The notes below the pieces were generated by a model, which saw nothing but the letters and a program-made list of their open reading frames with translations, did no database searches and had not been told where the DNA came from. The position numbers and the translations under genes are program-made. 64,000 nt of DNA from assembly GCF_036689865.1 (NCBI RefSeq), contig NZ_JBAHUQ010000021.1, positions 1 through 64,000 of the forward strand. Reading direction: 5' to 3'. The stretch's first letter is position 1. Each line of letters opens with the position of its first letter. Shown here piece by piece: positions 25,540-35,725 of this stretch. Origin of the DNA: Magnetococcus sp. PR-3 (lineage in GTDB: Bacteria; Pseudomonadota; Magnetococcia; Magnetococcales; Magnetococcaceae).

Positions 25540-28131
25540 TTAATGCAGTGTCTCTTGGGGGGTGGTGTCTGGGTGTGTCGGTGTGTGTGACGGTTCACTC
25601 TTTTTGGGTTGGTAGGGGATGGACAGGTGGAACGTGGCACCATCTAATTGATTTTCAGTCCAAATTTTCCCCCCCATATGCTCTTCAATGATCATTTTGG
25701 CCATATACAGGCCAATGCCGGTTCCCTCCATTTTTTTGTCTGAAAAGTAGGGCTCAAAAATCTTACCGTGTAGATCCTTTGGAATACCCCCACCGTTATC
25801 TGCAATGGATACCGTGCAGCTGTGTGCTTCTTTTGCCAGAGATATGGTGACTGTTCCCTGGTCGCCCCCCTGTTCAACAATGGCATCCCGTGCGTTGCTT
25901 AAGATAACCAGTAATACCTGGATAAACTCATTGGAAAAACCCAGGATTTTTGCATCTTCTTCATGGGGGGGGCGGTGCAGTGTAATGCTATTTTGGGTGA
26001 AACTGGCATCAATTAGCGTAAAGGCATCCTTAATCGCGGTTTGAACAGAAAATGGTGTACGTGCTTGATCGGGTTTAAAAAAGTGACGGAAATCATCAAT
26101 GGTGGTGGACATGCGCTGGATGATCTCATGGCTTTTGGCCATTTTGGTATCCATCATCTCCGTGGAGAGTTCTTCATAAATATAAGCATCGTGTAAATTG
26201 GCTAAAATGAGATTAAGTGCATTGATGGGCTGACGCCATTGGTGGGCAATATTGCCAATCATCTCCCCCATGGCGGCCAGTCGTGCTTGGTGCATCATGA
26301 TCAGATCTTTTTCGCGGTTTTTGGCCAGCTCTTCATCCACCCTATGTTCCAGGTTACGGTTCAGCTGCCGAATCTCCTCCTCTCGAGCGATCAAGGCTGT
26401 TTCGTTCATCTTCCGCTCAATTAATGCCGCTATGGTATCTGCAGCCGCTTGTAGAAAGGTCTCTTGGTCATCATCGGGTTGGGCACCAGCTTCTAGGTAG
26501 AGGTTTAGTACACCCAGTACATGGCCAGAAGAGAGAATGGGCACACAGTAGTGGCCGTGATCATTCATATCTTTTGGGTGGTTGTCATGCTGTTCGTCAA
26601 TATGGTTGCAAAAAATAACCTGTCGTTTATGGGCCGCACGGCCACATAAGCACCAGCCAAACGGAACATGGGCACATTTTTCTTTAATGGCTTTGGATAC
26701 ACCGCTGCTGGCCCGCATCATCAACATTTCTGACTCTGGGTCCGCTAAAAAGATGGTGCCCTTGTTTAAAATGGTTAAAAAAGGTAGGTCAAATAGAGTG
26801 TTAAGTGCTTGTTGGAGCAGTTGATCCAACGGTTTTGGTTGGAGCGCAATTTGGAGCAGTGAAGAGATCGCTTGGCGGGACTGAGCCTCTTTTCTAAGCT
26901 CTTGGTTGGACTGGTTAAGTGCGGTTGTACGGGCTTCTACCAACTGCTCTAGGCGGGCTTGCTGGCGACCCAGTGCGCGGTTAGCATCATGCAACGCTTC
27001 ACTTTTTTCATCATCATGTTGGCGGGTTTTAATAACCTCATTGACCAGTTGGTGATACTGCTCTTCCATAATAACTAGCTGGTCACCTTTTAGTGATGTA
27101 CTGCTTGTTCGGCCCAGGTGCTTGGCTGAAAAGTCGACCATGCTGCGTGTTAGGCGCTGTAGATGACGCGCAAACCATAAAGCAGCAAGCATGAAAAATA
27201 GGCCAAGTCCCAAGAACTGAACAGCCCGTTCTTTTTGCTCTTCCTGTAAAAGGGCATGGCCCATTTGGCGCAGATCTTTGACAGAGACCAGGGTTGCAAA
27301 CTCCACAGAAGAGTCTGACCAAAAGCCATAATCTAAAAAGGGCTTACGAACCATATGGTAGTGATCTTTGATGGATGCCAATGCAATAGGGGTTGTGATC
27401 AGGTCAGGACGGCTACTGGCACTGATGCTTTGGCTCTCCTGATCCATGAAAATGGCAATACCCTCTGAACGGGCCTGGTTTTGAAAAGCCGATAAAAACG
27501 CACTGTCTAAGCGGGTGATAATAAGCAGGGTTGCCCTGGGTTGCCGTTTGGCATCTTTTAAGGTGGCTGCGGTTAACAGAAACAGCTCCCCCTCTCGCTC
27601 TGTCAGGCTGTTTCGACCATCAATGAGCAGCATGTCATCCAAGATTTCCGGTAAAAAATTGGCTGGTAGAGGTTTAGCGCCAAGTTCCTGATAGTGCGCA
27701 CGGAGTTGTTGCTCGCTATCCAGCAAAATCATATGTGGCGTGTAGGCCAAACTGCGCATGATGGATGGTTTGGGTAGCCAGGGTGGTCGGGTTTGATCAA
27801 AGAGCTGGGGTACTTTTGGCCAACCTTTGTCTTCAAATGTTTGGAGTTGGTTGAGAAAAACATCCAGATGAATGAGAACTCTGGCGGCTTGGGTTTGCTT
27901 GCGTAAGAACGAGTCCAGACGTACACGGTCCCGTTCGGCCTGTTGACCCAGCAGTGTCTCCAGATGCTTCTGGATAATGGTATCGACCCGTTGGGTTTGA
28001 ATATGATCTAAAACGATCCAGGCGACCCAAAGCAAAGGGAGTGTCAGCAGCAGCACCTTGACAGTCAATGGCACACGTCTATGCCACTGTTGTCGTAAGG
28101 GCTGTGTCTCTATGGTGGGGTCAGAAGTCAT
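25540..28131 (-). CDS. Membrane sensor histidine kinase with GAF domain
   Basis: 863 residues. Membrane helices lie near 24-42 and 300-320 and bracket a periplasmic sensing domain of about 255 residues. A coiled coil follows (370-420), then a GAF domain (420-570) with an unusual Cys-rich run (FGWCLCGRAA, later IFCNHIDEQH). A second coiled coil leads to the H-box IAHQWRQPINALN, then HATPase_c with LLVILSNARDAI, DNGGGIP and GTGIGLYMAKM. It has no receiver domain. Its start overlaps the stop of the preceding binding-protein gene as ATGA, so the two are translated together and probably work as one sensor. Confidence 0.9.
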   Translation of the reverse strand: MTSDPTIETQPLRQQWHRRVPLTVKVLLLTLPLLWVAWIVLDHIQTQRVDTIIQKHLETLLGQQAERDRVRLDSFLRKQTQAARVLIHLDVFLNQLQTFEDKGWPKVPQLFDQTRPPWLPKPSIMRSLAYTPHMILLDSEQQLRAHYQELGAKPLPANFLPEILDDMLLIDGRNSLTEREGELFLLTAATLKDAKRQPRATLLIITRLDSAFLSAFQNQARSEGIAIFMDQESQSISASSRPDLITTPIALASIKDHYHMVRKPFLDYGFWSDSSVEFATLVSVKDLRQMGHALLQEEQKERAVQFLGLGLFFMLAALWFARHLQRLTRSMVDFSAKHLGRTSSTSLKGDQLVIMEEQYHQLVNEVIKTRQHDDEKSEALHDANRALGRQQARLEQLVEARTTALNQSNQELRKEAQSRQAISSLLQIALQPKPLDQLLQQALNTLFDLPFLTILNKGTIFLADPESEMLMMRASSGVSKAIKEKCAHVPFGWCLCGRAAHKRQVIFCNHIDEQHDNHPKDMNDHGHYCVPILSSGHVLGVLNLYLEAGAQPDDDQETFLQAAADTIAALIERKMNETALIAREEEIRQLNRNLEHRVDEELAKNREKDLIMMHQARLAAMGEMIGNIAHQWRQPINALNLILANLHDAYIYEELSTEMMDTKMAKSHEIIQRMSTTIDDFRHFFKPDQARTPFSVQTAIKDAFTLIDASFTQNSITLHRPPHEEDAKILGFSNEFIQVLLVILSNARDAIVEQGGDQGTVTISLAKEAHSCTVSIADNGGGIPKDLHGKIFEPYFSDKKMEGTGIGLYMAKMIIEEHMGGKIWTENQLDGATFHLSIPYQPKKSEPSHTPTHPDTTPQETLH

Positions 28132-29147
28132 GGCGCTGCGATGATCTCAGTTCCCTTAAATGACCAGCCACCAGCGGGTAGCTGGTCCGCGGGTATAATT
28201 TGAAAGGCGGGATCAACCTGATCCATATTTTTCCGTAAATAACTTACCAATGCCTGGGCTTGGGGGTTGGCTAAGCCTTCAGCCTCCCACGTGGAGATAT
28301 TATGCACACGGTAGAAGGGATAGTGACCTTGAATGAGGGATGCATGATCCATGGGATCATACCCATCAATATGCAGAAGCTTGACCTGACCTAGTTTTTT
28401 GTAACGATGGGTGGTGATCCAGATCTCTTCATAGCCTAATGACCCTTTAAGCTTAGCCACCTGGGCGATCATGTCGGGTATGGATCCCACTTGGGAAACT
28501 CGACTGTGAAAAAGATCTTCATTATCCAAAATGAGACGCCAATGACCAGGGCGGATTTTGCAGTGCAAACGGGCCACGGGTTGAATGGGTTTGTTGTACT
28601 GTTTGCCCTTGGCTGATTGTACCTGAGGCCATTGGGTCATCTGGCCTTGAAAGATTTTACGCACTTCATTGGCGGTCAAATTATCCACAGGGTTTTCTGG
28701 ATGGGCCAAGATGGCCAATGCAGAGATCCCTAAGGTATGAAATGTTAATCCGGGCAGACGCTCCTGTGCTGCGGCTGGGCAACAATAGCCACCAATATCC
28801 AGTTGTTTACGGTTGAGCATGCCCTCTGAAATACCGCATGTTCCCTCTTTAACCGCAATGTTGAGTTTATGCTTGCGGGCATAAGCTTGCACCATAGGTA
28901 GTAGGGCCGGATAGGTGTGTTGATCCAGAACCACGGTAACATCAGCGCCTTGGTGGGCTTTGGTGTAGATAATAGGGCGTTTGACCCAGGTATCGGATTT
29001 AGGGGCAACATGGTTTGGGTCAGAAAATGCAGGCCCCAGTAGGGTGCGTGGTGGCTCCATGGCTGCGGCAGGCAGTACTGAAAAAAAGGCCATACTGGCC
29101 ATAAGTGTATAAAACCACAGGAAGCTCATGATCTGTTCCTTAAGCAT
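28128..29147 (-). CDS. PstS-like periplasmic binding protein
   Basis: 339 residues with a signal peptide (cleavage near ALPAAAM). The layout is that of phosphate-type binding proteins (type II, PBP-like fold), with IAVKEGTCGISEGML, LTANEVRKIFQGQ and ARLHCKIRPGHWR. There are no transporter permease or ATPase genes beside it; the gene instead overlaps a histidine kinase. That points to a sensing role, perhaps for phosphate or another oxyanion, with the ligand unknown. Alternative start codon six residues in. Confidence 0.8.
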   Translation of the reverse strand: MLKEQIMSFLWFYTLMASMAFFSVLPAAAMEPPRTLLGPAFSDPNHVAPKSDTWVKRPIIYTKAHQGADVTVVLDQHTYPALLPMVQAYARKHKLNIAVKEGTCGISEGMLNRKQLDIGGYCCPAAAQERLPGLTFHTLGISALAILAHPENPVDNLTANEVRKIFQGQMTQWPQVQSAKGKQYNKPIQPVARLHCKIRPGHWRLILDNEDLFHSRVSQVGSIPDMIAQVAKLKGSLGYEEIWITTHRYKKLGQVKLLHIDGYDPMDHASLIQGHYPFYRVHNISTWEAEGLANPQAQALVSYLRKNMDQVDPAFQIIPADQLPAGGWSFKGTEIIAAP

Positions 29148-29452
29148 ACGGTTGGAATTCGATGAGATGAGCGGGTGGGGTTCTCGTATCCGCCCATGAG
29201 CAGTGCACCTTACCTATTCATGTTAGCATAGAGTGCCAGGGTGTATATATGAAATGTTGCTTAGTAAAAATAAGGGTATAGCCCAGATTTGGATCTATGG
29301 ATAGATGAAGATTTTGGTGGTTAGATCGGATGGGGGGCATGTGTCGCATAGGTGATGGGTTCAAACTTAGCGGTATGACACCTAAGCCCAGTCGCTGGGT
29401 TGACCGGTCCTGTACAGAGTGTGCACTCATAATAGTTGATCGAGGGTGGATT
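29148..29452. other. Intergenic stretch, nothing recognised
   Basis: About 300 bases between the PstS-like gene promoter side and the end of the MFS gene. No gene, repeat or terminator is supported. The promoter for the 28128-29147 gene should lie at its left end. Confidence 0.35.
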
Positions 29453-30832
29453 TTACTCTGGCCATTGAGGGTGATGGGTATCGATCACAAAAGCGTGGCG
29501 ATGTTTAACCGCCGTATGCTGGTGCTTGTGGGTATGGGGGGTCTGTGGATCTATGGGTTCATCATCCGGGTGGTGGATATGCTGATGATGTTCATCATGG
29601 ATGTGCGGGTGGTGGTGCGCCATCGCATGATGATGGTGTTCCAAATGCTCCTGCTCCTGTTTGGGCCAAATAGAATGGGCGATAGAGACAGACACCCCTA
29701 TCCATAGTGCCATGAAGGCAAAGGTGTCGGTTAGACCGAGGTGAGCCCCTAAAAAACCAGCCAGTAGATAGCCAAAAAACCAACAGCCATGGGAAAGGGC
29801 AAAGTTGGCGGCAAAAAAAGCCGTTCGGTCAGCCGCCTGACAGCTTTGTGTAATTAATCGCCCTGAAGGTGTCTGTACAAAGGATAACCCCAGCCCCATC
29901 AAAAACCATAGCGCCATTAACCCCCAATAACCCGGCAATGACCACCCCATCAGCATGGTAAGGGTCAATACACCCCCTCCTGCCATCATGAGGGTGCGAT
30001 CGGGCCAGTGGGCCATCATACGTGGTAAAAATAGGGCTGCGACAACAGAGCCTAACCCTACGGCCAGCATCGCTTGAGCGGTCTCAACATCACTGCCACC
30101 AAGGTGATCTCTCACGTAGAGCACGGTGTTCACAATAACCATGGAGCTGGCTGCGGCAACGGCCATGTAGAGAGCCAGCAGGCCGCGTAAGCGGGGTGTT
30201 GCCAGGTATCCGCGCAGACCAAAGAGCAAGTTTTCTATGACATCTTGGGTGCGATCACTGCTGGCAGCTGTTGGGAAGCGGGTTGCCAGCAATAAAAGTG
30301 CTGAAAGAACAAAGGTCAGGCTGTTGAGGAAGAAGAGCTCATGATAGCTCCAAAACATAAGCAACAAAGCTGCGAGGGCAGGGCTAAGGATATTTTCCAT
30401 ATCATAAGCGATACGGAACATAGCCAAGGCCCGGGTATACTCTTTTTCTTCAGGCAGTACCTCAGGGATCAAACCTTGATAGAGCGGCTTAAATGAGGCT
30501 GCGCAGGCATTGATCAGAAAGATGAGACAATAGATCTGCCAAATGGCTGTGACAAACGGTAAGGCCAACAGCAACACTGCACGGATGATATCCATTGAGA
30601 TCATCCATGACTTGCGTGGTAGCAGGTGGGCCAGCCCCCCAATAGCTGGTGCAATCACCACATAGGCCACCATCTTAAGGGCTAACGCGATACCCAGTAC
30701 CGTACCCACTTGGTCCCCCGCTAACTGGTAGGCCAGTAGCGCAAGGGCGATGGTTGAAATACCGGTACCCGATAAAGCAATGACCTGTGCGGCGAACAGT
30801 TTGAGATAGGTGAGGTTACGGTAAATAGCCAT
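29453..30832 (-). CDS. MFS transporter with His-rich C-terminal tail
   Basis: From the ATG at 30832 (MAIYRNLTYL) about 459 residues; an upstream in-frame TTG is less likely. Twelve hydrophobic segments match MFS exporters of the enterobactin-efflux type. After the last helix comes a tail of about 66 residues with 23 histidines (HHHHAMAHHHPHIHDEHHQH and more). Such tails bind Zn, Ni or Co and occur on metal transporters, so metal efflux or uptake is a fair hypothesis, but no transport motif for a metal was seen. No SD is obvious. Confidence 0.8.
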   Translation of the reverse strand: MAIYRNLTYLKLFAAQVIALSGTGISTIALALLAYQLAGDQVGTVLGIALALKMVAYVVIAPAIGGLAHLLPRKSWMISMDIIRAVLLLALPFVTAIWQIYCLIFLINACAASFKPLYQGLIPEVLPEEKEYTRALAMFRIAYDMENILSPALAALLLMFWSYHELFFLNSLTFVLSALLLLATRFPTAASSDRTQDVIENLLFGLRGYLATPRLRGLLALYMAVAAASSMVIVNTVLYVRDHLGGSDVETAQAMLAVGLGSVVAALFLPRMMAHWPDRTLMMAGGGVLTLTMLMGWSLPGYWGLMALWFLMGLGLSFVQTPSGRLITQSCQAADRTAFFAANFALSHGCWFFGYLLAGFLGAHLGLTDTFAFMALWIGVSVSIAHSIWPKQEQEHLEHHHHAMAHHHPHIHDEHHQHIHHPDDEPIDPQTPHTHKHQHTAVKHRHAFVIDTHHPQWPE

Positions 30833-31010
30833 GAAGCCGACAAAGTTAGGTAAGGGTTGAACGGTATTTCTACCACCAGCCAAAAGAGCGGTTGGCCTTT
30901 TCTATTCATACCTGCAAAGGCGACGGCTCAATCCAGCTCCTTCTGCCCCACCCTGAATAAAGGGTGGTTGACGGCGTATGGAAGATCTGACTCGCCCTAG
31001 CTTAGCATGC

Positions 31011-31355
31011 TTATGAAAAGGCTGCATTGGAGTCTTCAGGGGCCTGGTCACGGTTCTCTTTAGTATAGTCCCTAACCACTTTGGCAACCCGAATGCTATA
31101 GTTTTTAAACAGGGTTTGGCGGCCTTGTGACTGGGCTGCGCGATGCTCCATCGTATTGCGCCATTTTTCAATCGCAGCTTCATCCTGCCAGTAGGAGAGG
31201 CTAAGCAGCTTGCCTTGATCCACTAAGCTCTGAAAGCGTTCAATGGAGATTAAACCAGGGTGGTTATTGAGTTCCTGGCGCAGTTGGGCGGCAATTTTCA
31301 GGTAGGCCTCTTGACCACTCTCTGTGGGTTCCAGTTCAAAAATCACAACATACAT
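31011..31355 (-). CDS. Antibiotic-biosynthesis-monooxygenase (ABM) fold protein
   Basis: 114 residues from ATG 31355 with AAAGGAA upstream; the longer frame from 31391 overlaps the neighbour. The ferredoxin-like ABM domain (MYVVIFELEPTESGQEAYLK, later PGLISIERF and LSYWQDEAAIEKWR) occurs in quinol monooxygenases and haem-degrading proteins. It lies directly downstream of the LysR gene, perhaps as its target. Activity is unknown. Confidence 0.8.
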   Translation of the reverse strand: MYVVIFELEPTESGQEAYLKIAAQLRQELNNHPGLISIERFQSLVDQGKLLSLSYWQDEAAIEKWRNTMEHRAAQSQGRQTLFKNYSIRVAKVVRDYTKENRDQAPEDSNAAFS

Positions 31356-31365
31356 GGTGGTTCCT

Positions 31366-32214
31366 TTATTGATGAAATTTTTGCGCGACATCGATCAAGG
31401 TTTGTAAACCCAGCAGTGGTGGAAACTGCTTGTGGTGGATCAACAAGGTTGTGGTGTTGGCAATTTCCGGCGGCAGTTCAGTCATGGTGAAGGTATCGGC
31501 GTGCTGTGATTGTTGGGCGACCGATCGTGGGACCAGGGTGCAACCTAAGCCCACAGCCACACAGCCTAAAATACCTTCTAGGGTTCCCATTTCCATGATT
31601 TGGGGTAGAGGATGGCCATTCTCCCGCTGCCACGTTAAGGCACGGGCGCGGTAGGTACACCCCTCACGAAACATGATCAGGGGTTGAGCTTCCGGGTTCT
31701 GTTGGCCGGTATGGATCAAAACCAAATGATCTTTTTTAATCTCATGGCTGATGAGATCTGGGTGCTCAATGGGGCCCCCTACAAATGCACAGTCCATTTT
31801 ATGGTCCAGAACCTGTTTAATCAGTTCCACCGAAGGGGAGCTCTGCACATGCAGACCAAGGTCTGGCAGATGATCTTTGACATGTTTAAGAATGGTGGGC
31901 AGGTGTACAGCGGCAAAGCACTCTTTGGTACCAATGCGCAGTTGACCGCAGGACTCCCCCACTTGCATAAGTGCGGAGCTGGTTTGACGCGCCAACTGTA
32001 AAAGCTGATGGCTGTACTCCAGTAGCACTTTGCCCGATGGAGAGAGGGTTAACCCGCGTCCCTGGCGGAAAAAAAGAGGGGTGCCAAACTCCTCTTCCAA
32101 CCGTTTAATGCGGGAGGTTACATTGGATTGCACCGTATTAAGACGGCGGGAAGCCGCCAGAACGCCGCCCTCTTCGACAACGGCTTGAAAAGTTTTTAGT
32201 GCCAGAAGCTCCAT
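31366..32214 (-). CDS. LysR-family transcriptional regulator
   Basis: 282 residues; start after AAGGAG. The N-terminal winged helix (1-60, with VLAASRRLNTVQSNVTSRIK) and substrate-binding-like effector domain are clear. It sits between an MFS gene (32377) and the ABM gene (31011) on the same strand, so it may control either. The target site is not identified. Confidence 0.9.
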   Translation of the reverse strand: MELLALKTFQAVVEEGGVLAASRRLNTVQSNVTSRIKRLEEEFGTPLFFRQGRGLTLSPSGKVLLEYSHQLLQLARQTSSALMQVGESCGQLRIGTKECFAAVHLPTILKHVKDHLPDLGLHVQSSPSVELIKQVLDHKMDCAFVGGPIEHPDLISHEIKKDHLVLIHTGQQNPEAQPLIMFREGCTYRARALTWQRENGHPLPQIMEMGTLEGILGCVAVGLGCTLVPRSVAQQSQHADTFTMTELPPEIANTTTLLIHHKQFPPLLGLQTLIDVAQKFHQ

Positions 32215-32376
32215 AACATCAACTCCTTGGATGAAGCGCTTTAGGGCCTGTGCCCAACTAAAAATAGGTGCGCAACGGTACGGCTGTATCTGTCAGTATG
32301 GCGTGGTGTAGGTATGCTTATACACGTTCTGCCCTGTCCCCTGAGTCTTAAAAGGTCGCTTATTACCAACCTTGGT

Positions 32377-33567
32377 TTAGGCAGGGTGTGCCAGTGCTGC
32401 TTCATCCCGTTTTTGTACGGCATGCAAGATAAGCAGTAATGCGGTGCCTAAAAGCATCATCGCGGCTGCGATATAAAGACCCGCACTGTAGTTTCCTGTT
32501 TGTGTGGCGATCCACCCTGTTACTGCAGGTCCAATAATTTGTGCCACACCATAGGAGAGTGTCATGCGGCCCATCATTTTTGCGGGACGTGTGGGGTAGT
32601 AGTGGCCAGCCATGGTTAACACCAGAGAGACGATACCAATAAAGGTACCCCCGAACAGAATGGCACCAAACATGGCCCAAAACAGTCCATCCAGCCACAA
32701 GGGTAGAACAATACCCACCACCTGTAGAATACTGGCAATGATCAATGCGGGGATCTCACCAACACGTCTGGCAACAATATCCCAAATTAAACAGGCTGGT
32801 GCCGCAGCCAACCCCAAAATAATAAAGGCACTGTTGCCGTAGCCTTGTTGGCCCGGTAAGGCCTCCATGACCGCCACTATAAAGGTGGCACTTACCACAT
32901 AGCCAATACCCGCGCAAAAATAGGCCGCCATAAAAATACGCATAAATAGGGGGGAGGGAGGGTGATCCTCAAGCCGTTGACCATTTTGAGAAAAAGGTGT
33001 GGCATCCGGCTGTGGGAACCAGTAGAGCGTAATGGCAGCCAAGATAACGCCCAAACCCGACAAGACCCACCACTGCTGTTGCCAATCCAGCCAGGGCTCC
33101 ATCAAGGCGACTGCCATGGCACCAAAAGCGATGCCAAGGCCAATGCCAGAGAAGTGGAGCCCCAATTCACTTTTATGATTTTGACGTAGCAGCCAATTGA
33201 GTATTAAGCCTGTTCCCATCAGCAACCCAGCAGCACTGCTTAACCCGGATAAAAAACGTAAGAGTGACCATAACCACATCTGGGTGGTTAACCCCATGCC
33301 GATGGTGGAAAGAATGGCCACCAACAACCCTAAACGGAATAGGCGATCTTTGAGGTAGAGGTTGCTGATCATGGATGCTGCAAGGGCACCGCACAGATAG
33401 CCAAAATAGTTATAAGCTGCCAGGTGCCCTCCACCGGCCAAAGATAACCCAGCCTGTTCCTGCATGAGAGGAAGTAGGGGGGTATAGGCAAAGCGGGCAA
33501 TGCCTAAGGTTAGGATAATGCTAAGAATACCCGCAATCATAGCTTGAAGGCGTGTGGGGTGTTGCAT
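32377..33567 (-). CDS. MFS transporter, YbfB/YjiJ family
   Basis: 396 residues, 12 membrane helices; ATG after AAGGAG. The opening GIARFAYTPLLPLMQEQAGL and YNYFGYLCGALAAS are characteristic of YbfB/YjiJ-like transporters. The substrate is unknown. It is followed by the LysR regulator after about 160 bases. Confidence 0.88.
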   Translation of the reverse strand: MQHPTRLQAMIAGILSIILTLGIARFAYTPLLPLMQEQAGLSLAGGGHLAAYNYFGYLCGALAASMISNLYLKDRLFRLGLLVAILSTIGMGLTTQMWLWSLLRFLSGLSSAAGLLMGTGLILNWLLRQNHKSELGLHFSGIGLGIAFGAMAVALMEPWLDWQQQWWVLSGLGVILAAITLYWFPQPDATPFSQNGQRLEDHPPSPLFMRIFMAAYFCAGIGYVVSATFIVAVMEALPGQQGYGNSAFIILGLAAAPACLIWDIVARRVGEIPALIIASILQVVGIVLPLWLDGLFWAMFGAILFGGTFIGIVSLVLTMAGHYYPTRPAKMMGRMTLSYGVAQIIGPAVTGWIATQTGNYSAGLYIAAAMMLLGTALLLILHAVQKRDEAALAHPA

Positions 33568-33709
33568 GGTTTGGCTCCTTCCACCGTATCGTATGGGAGC
33601 CTATGTTAGCCTGTTTGTGTGTTCTTTAAAAATGAATCGTTAAGATGAAATTGTTCTGTAAAAGAGATTGGTGGGGATTTGAAGGATGACCGGGCAAAGT
33701 TTGTATCTT

Positions 33710-35635
33710 TTACAAGACTTTTGGATAAATATTTAGAAGATCGTTAAAGACCTGTTTTTTTATGGGTTTTGTCAGGTAAGTGCTGCAACCGGCAGCAATA
33801 GCCTGCTGACGGTGTTCATCCATGGCATGGGCGGTAAGGGCAATGATTGGCAGTGGATCTCTGTTTTGGTTTTTTTCCCAAGCGCGTTGTGTGCGGGTGG
33901 CTGTTAGGCCATCCATAACAGGCATCTGAATATCCATCAGTACCAAGTCATAATGTTCGGTCTGCATTTTTTCCAGTGCCTGTGCACCGTCACCTACTTC
34001 TACCAAGATATGTGGTGTTTTTTTAAGGTAGGTACGGATCAGTAAGCGGTTGTCTTCAGCATCTTCAGCCAGCAGCAAGCGCAGGGGGGTGTCATGATCA
34101 TGGGCAAGGTTTGGTTGTGGTTGTGCTTGATCCTTAGGCTCTGTTTGCTCCAGTGCCATGGGAGGGTAGTTTGGTAAGGTGATGAAAAACTGACTCCCTT
34201 CACCGGGTGTACTCTTAGGCCAGATGCGGCCCCCCATAAGCATCACCAGACGTCGGGCAATAAACAGACCTAGGCCAGAGCCCCCATAAGCACGGGTTAG
34301 GCTGCTGTCTGCTTGGGTGAACTTATCAAAAATATGCTCTAATTTATCAGGAGATATACCCAGCCCAGTATCCCGTATCTCGACACAAATGGACTCTCCG
34401 CGGCTATGCTGGCCCACACTCACCGCCACAGTAACAGAGCCGCTGGGGGTGAACTTTAAGGCATTGCCCAAGAGGTTGATCAATACCTGTTGGAAACGGG
34501 GGGCGTCGACAATGATGGTTTTTGGCAGGTTGGGGTCCATCTCCAGTTCTAATTCCAACCCTTTTTTCTTGGCCTCATCTTGAAACAGAGCAACGGTTTG
34601 TCCCATCAGGGGGTGAAGGGGAACATCTGGCGTTGGCGTGGGGTGGAGTTGGCCCGATTCAATTTGTGAAATTTCTAAAATGGCATTAATAAGTTCTAGC
34701 AGCAGTGTGCCAGAGGATTGAATTTTATCGACATAGTTAGACTGTTCATGATCTAACTCCGTCTCTTTAAGCATATCCCCCATACCGATGACAAGATTCA
34801 TGGGGGTGCGTATTTCATGGCTCATGGTAGCCAGGAAGTCACTTTTGGCCTGGTTGGCGGTTTGGGCAGCTTCCATCGCTTGCCGTAGGGCGCTTTCGGC
34901 ACGGCGTAGCTCGATCAGGTGTGCTTGGTTGGCACGCAAAAAGTCATTGGCCCGCTGGGTTAAGCGCCCCAGTTCATCATACCGGTGGATGGATTCCGTC
35001 GGTAGCTGGGGAACCTGCTTATGGTCAATATCTTTTTTGGGATCAATGGCATCCCACCCCTCTAAAAGAGAGGTTAAAGGACGGGCCAGCAGTTTTTGAT
35101 AGAGGAAAAACAGCAACAGTGCCAGCAGCAGGTTACGGGCAACGCCGGTGACTAGAATGGTAAGGGCGCGATCAAAAAAATCGGCATATGCACGATCTCT
35201 GTCAATCTCTACCGTGAGAAAGCCATAGTGTGTGTCCGGATTTTGAGAATCTTTTAACTCAACCTGGTGACGGCTAAACGAGCCCCCTAAATTTTGGGTG
35301 ATCCATGCCGTACGGCTGCTTTGGGGTGGTTTGCGGCGGTTGGCCAGTACGGTTTTAAGGTCGGTATCAATACGGGCGCTGGCGATAAAGTTGTAGAAGA
35401 GCAAGCCTTCAACCACTTCATTCCCCAGGCGTTTATCTAGCCGCATGGCTGCGGGTGCTGCGGAGCGGGCAGCAACATTTAAAATCTGCTCAACCTGGGC
35501 GGTAAGGGCAACTTCTTCCTTATTAAAATCCAGCACCACCTGAACGCTGCTCAGCAATAGCCCAAGCGCAAATGCCAGGATCACGCCACTGCGTGCCATG
35601 CGGTAGGAAATGCTGTGTTGCATCCAAGGAGACAT
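33710..35635 (-). CDS. Hybrid sensor histidine kinase/response regulator
   Basis: 641 residues: N-terminal membrane helix, a periplasmic domain of about 120 residues, a second helix near 155-180, a HAMP-like linker, the HisKA box [18 protein letters not shown], HATPase_c ([11 protein letters not shown]) and a C-terminal receiver. The receiver carries the phospho-Asp in [13 protein letters not shown] and Lys in YLTKPI. The binding-protein gene at 35726 precedes it on the same strand by 90 bases, giving a second binding protein-kinase pair in the window. Confidence 0.93.
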   Translation of the reverse strand: MSPWMQHSISYRMARSGVILAFALGLLLSSVQVVLDFNKEEVALTAQVEQILNVAARSAAPAAMRLDKRLGNEVVEGLLFYNFIASARIDTDLKTVLANRRKPPQSSRTAWITQNLGGSFSRHQVELKDSQNPDTHYGFLTVEIDRDRAYADFFDRALTILVTGVARNLLLALLLFFLYQKLLARPLTSLLEGWDAIDPKKDIDHKQVPQLPTESIHRYDELGRLTQRANDFLRANQAHLIELRRAESALRQAMEAAQTANQAKSDFLATMSHEIRTPMNLVIGMGDMLKETELDHEQSNYVDKIQSSGTLLLELINAILEISQIESGQLHPTPTPDVPLHPLMGQTVALFQDEAKKKGLELELEMDPNLPKTIIVDAPRFQQVLINLLGNALKFTPSGSVTVAVSVGQHSRGESICVEIRDTGLGISPDKLEHIFDKFTQADSSLTRAYGGSGLGLFIARRLVMLMGGRIWPKSTPGEGSQFFITLPNYPPMALEQTEPKDQAQPQPNLAHDHDTPLRLLLAEDAEDNRLLIRTYLKKTPHILVEVGDGAQALEKMQTEHYDLVLMDIQMPVMDGLTATRTQRAWEKNQNRDPLPIIALTAHAMDEHRQQAIAAGCSTYLTKPIKKQVFNDLLNIYPKVL

Positions 35636-35725
35636 GGGGTGCCTCAGGGTTCATGGATTATAATCAGCACGTGGCCGGTATAGCCTGATACCCCTCTATG
35701 GTATCCGTGCGTGACCTGAAGTTGC

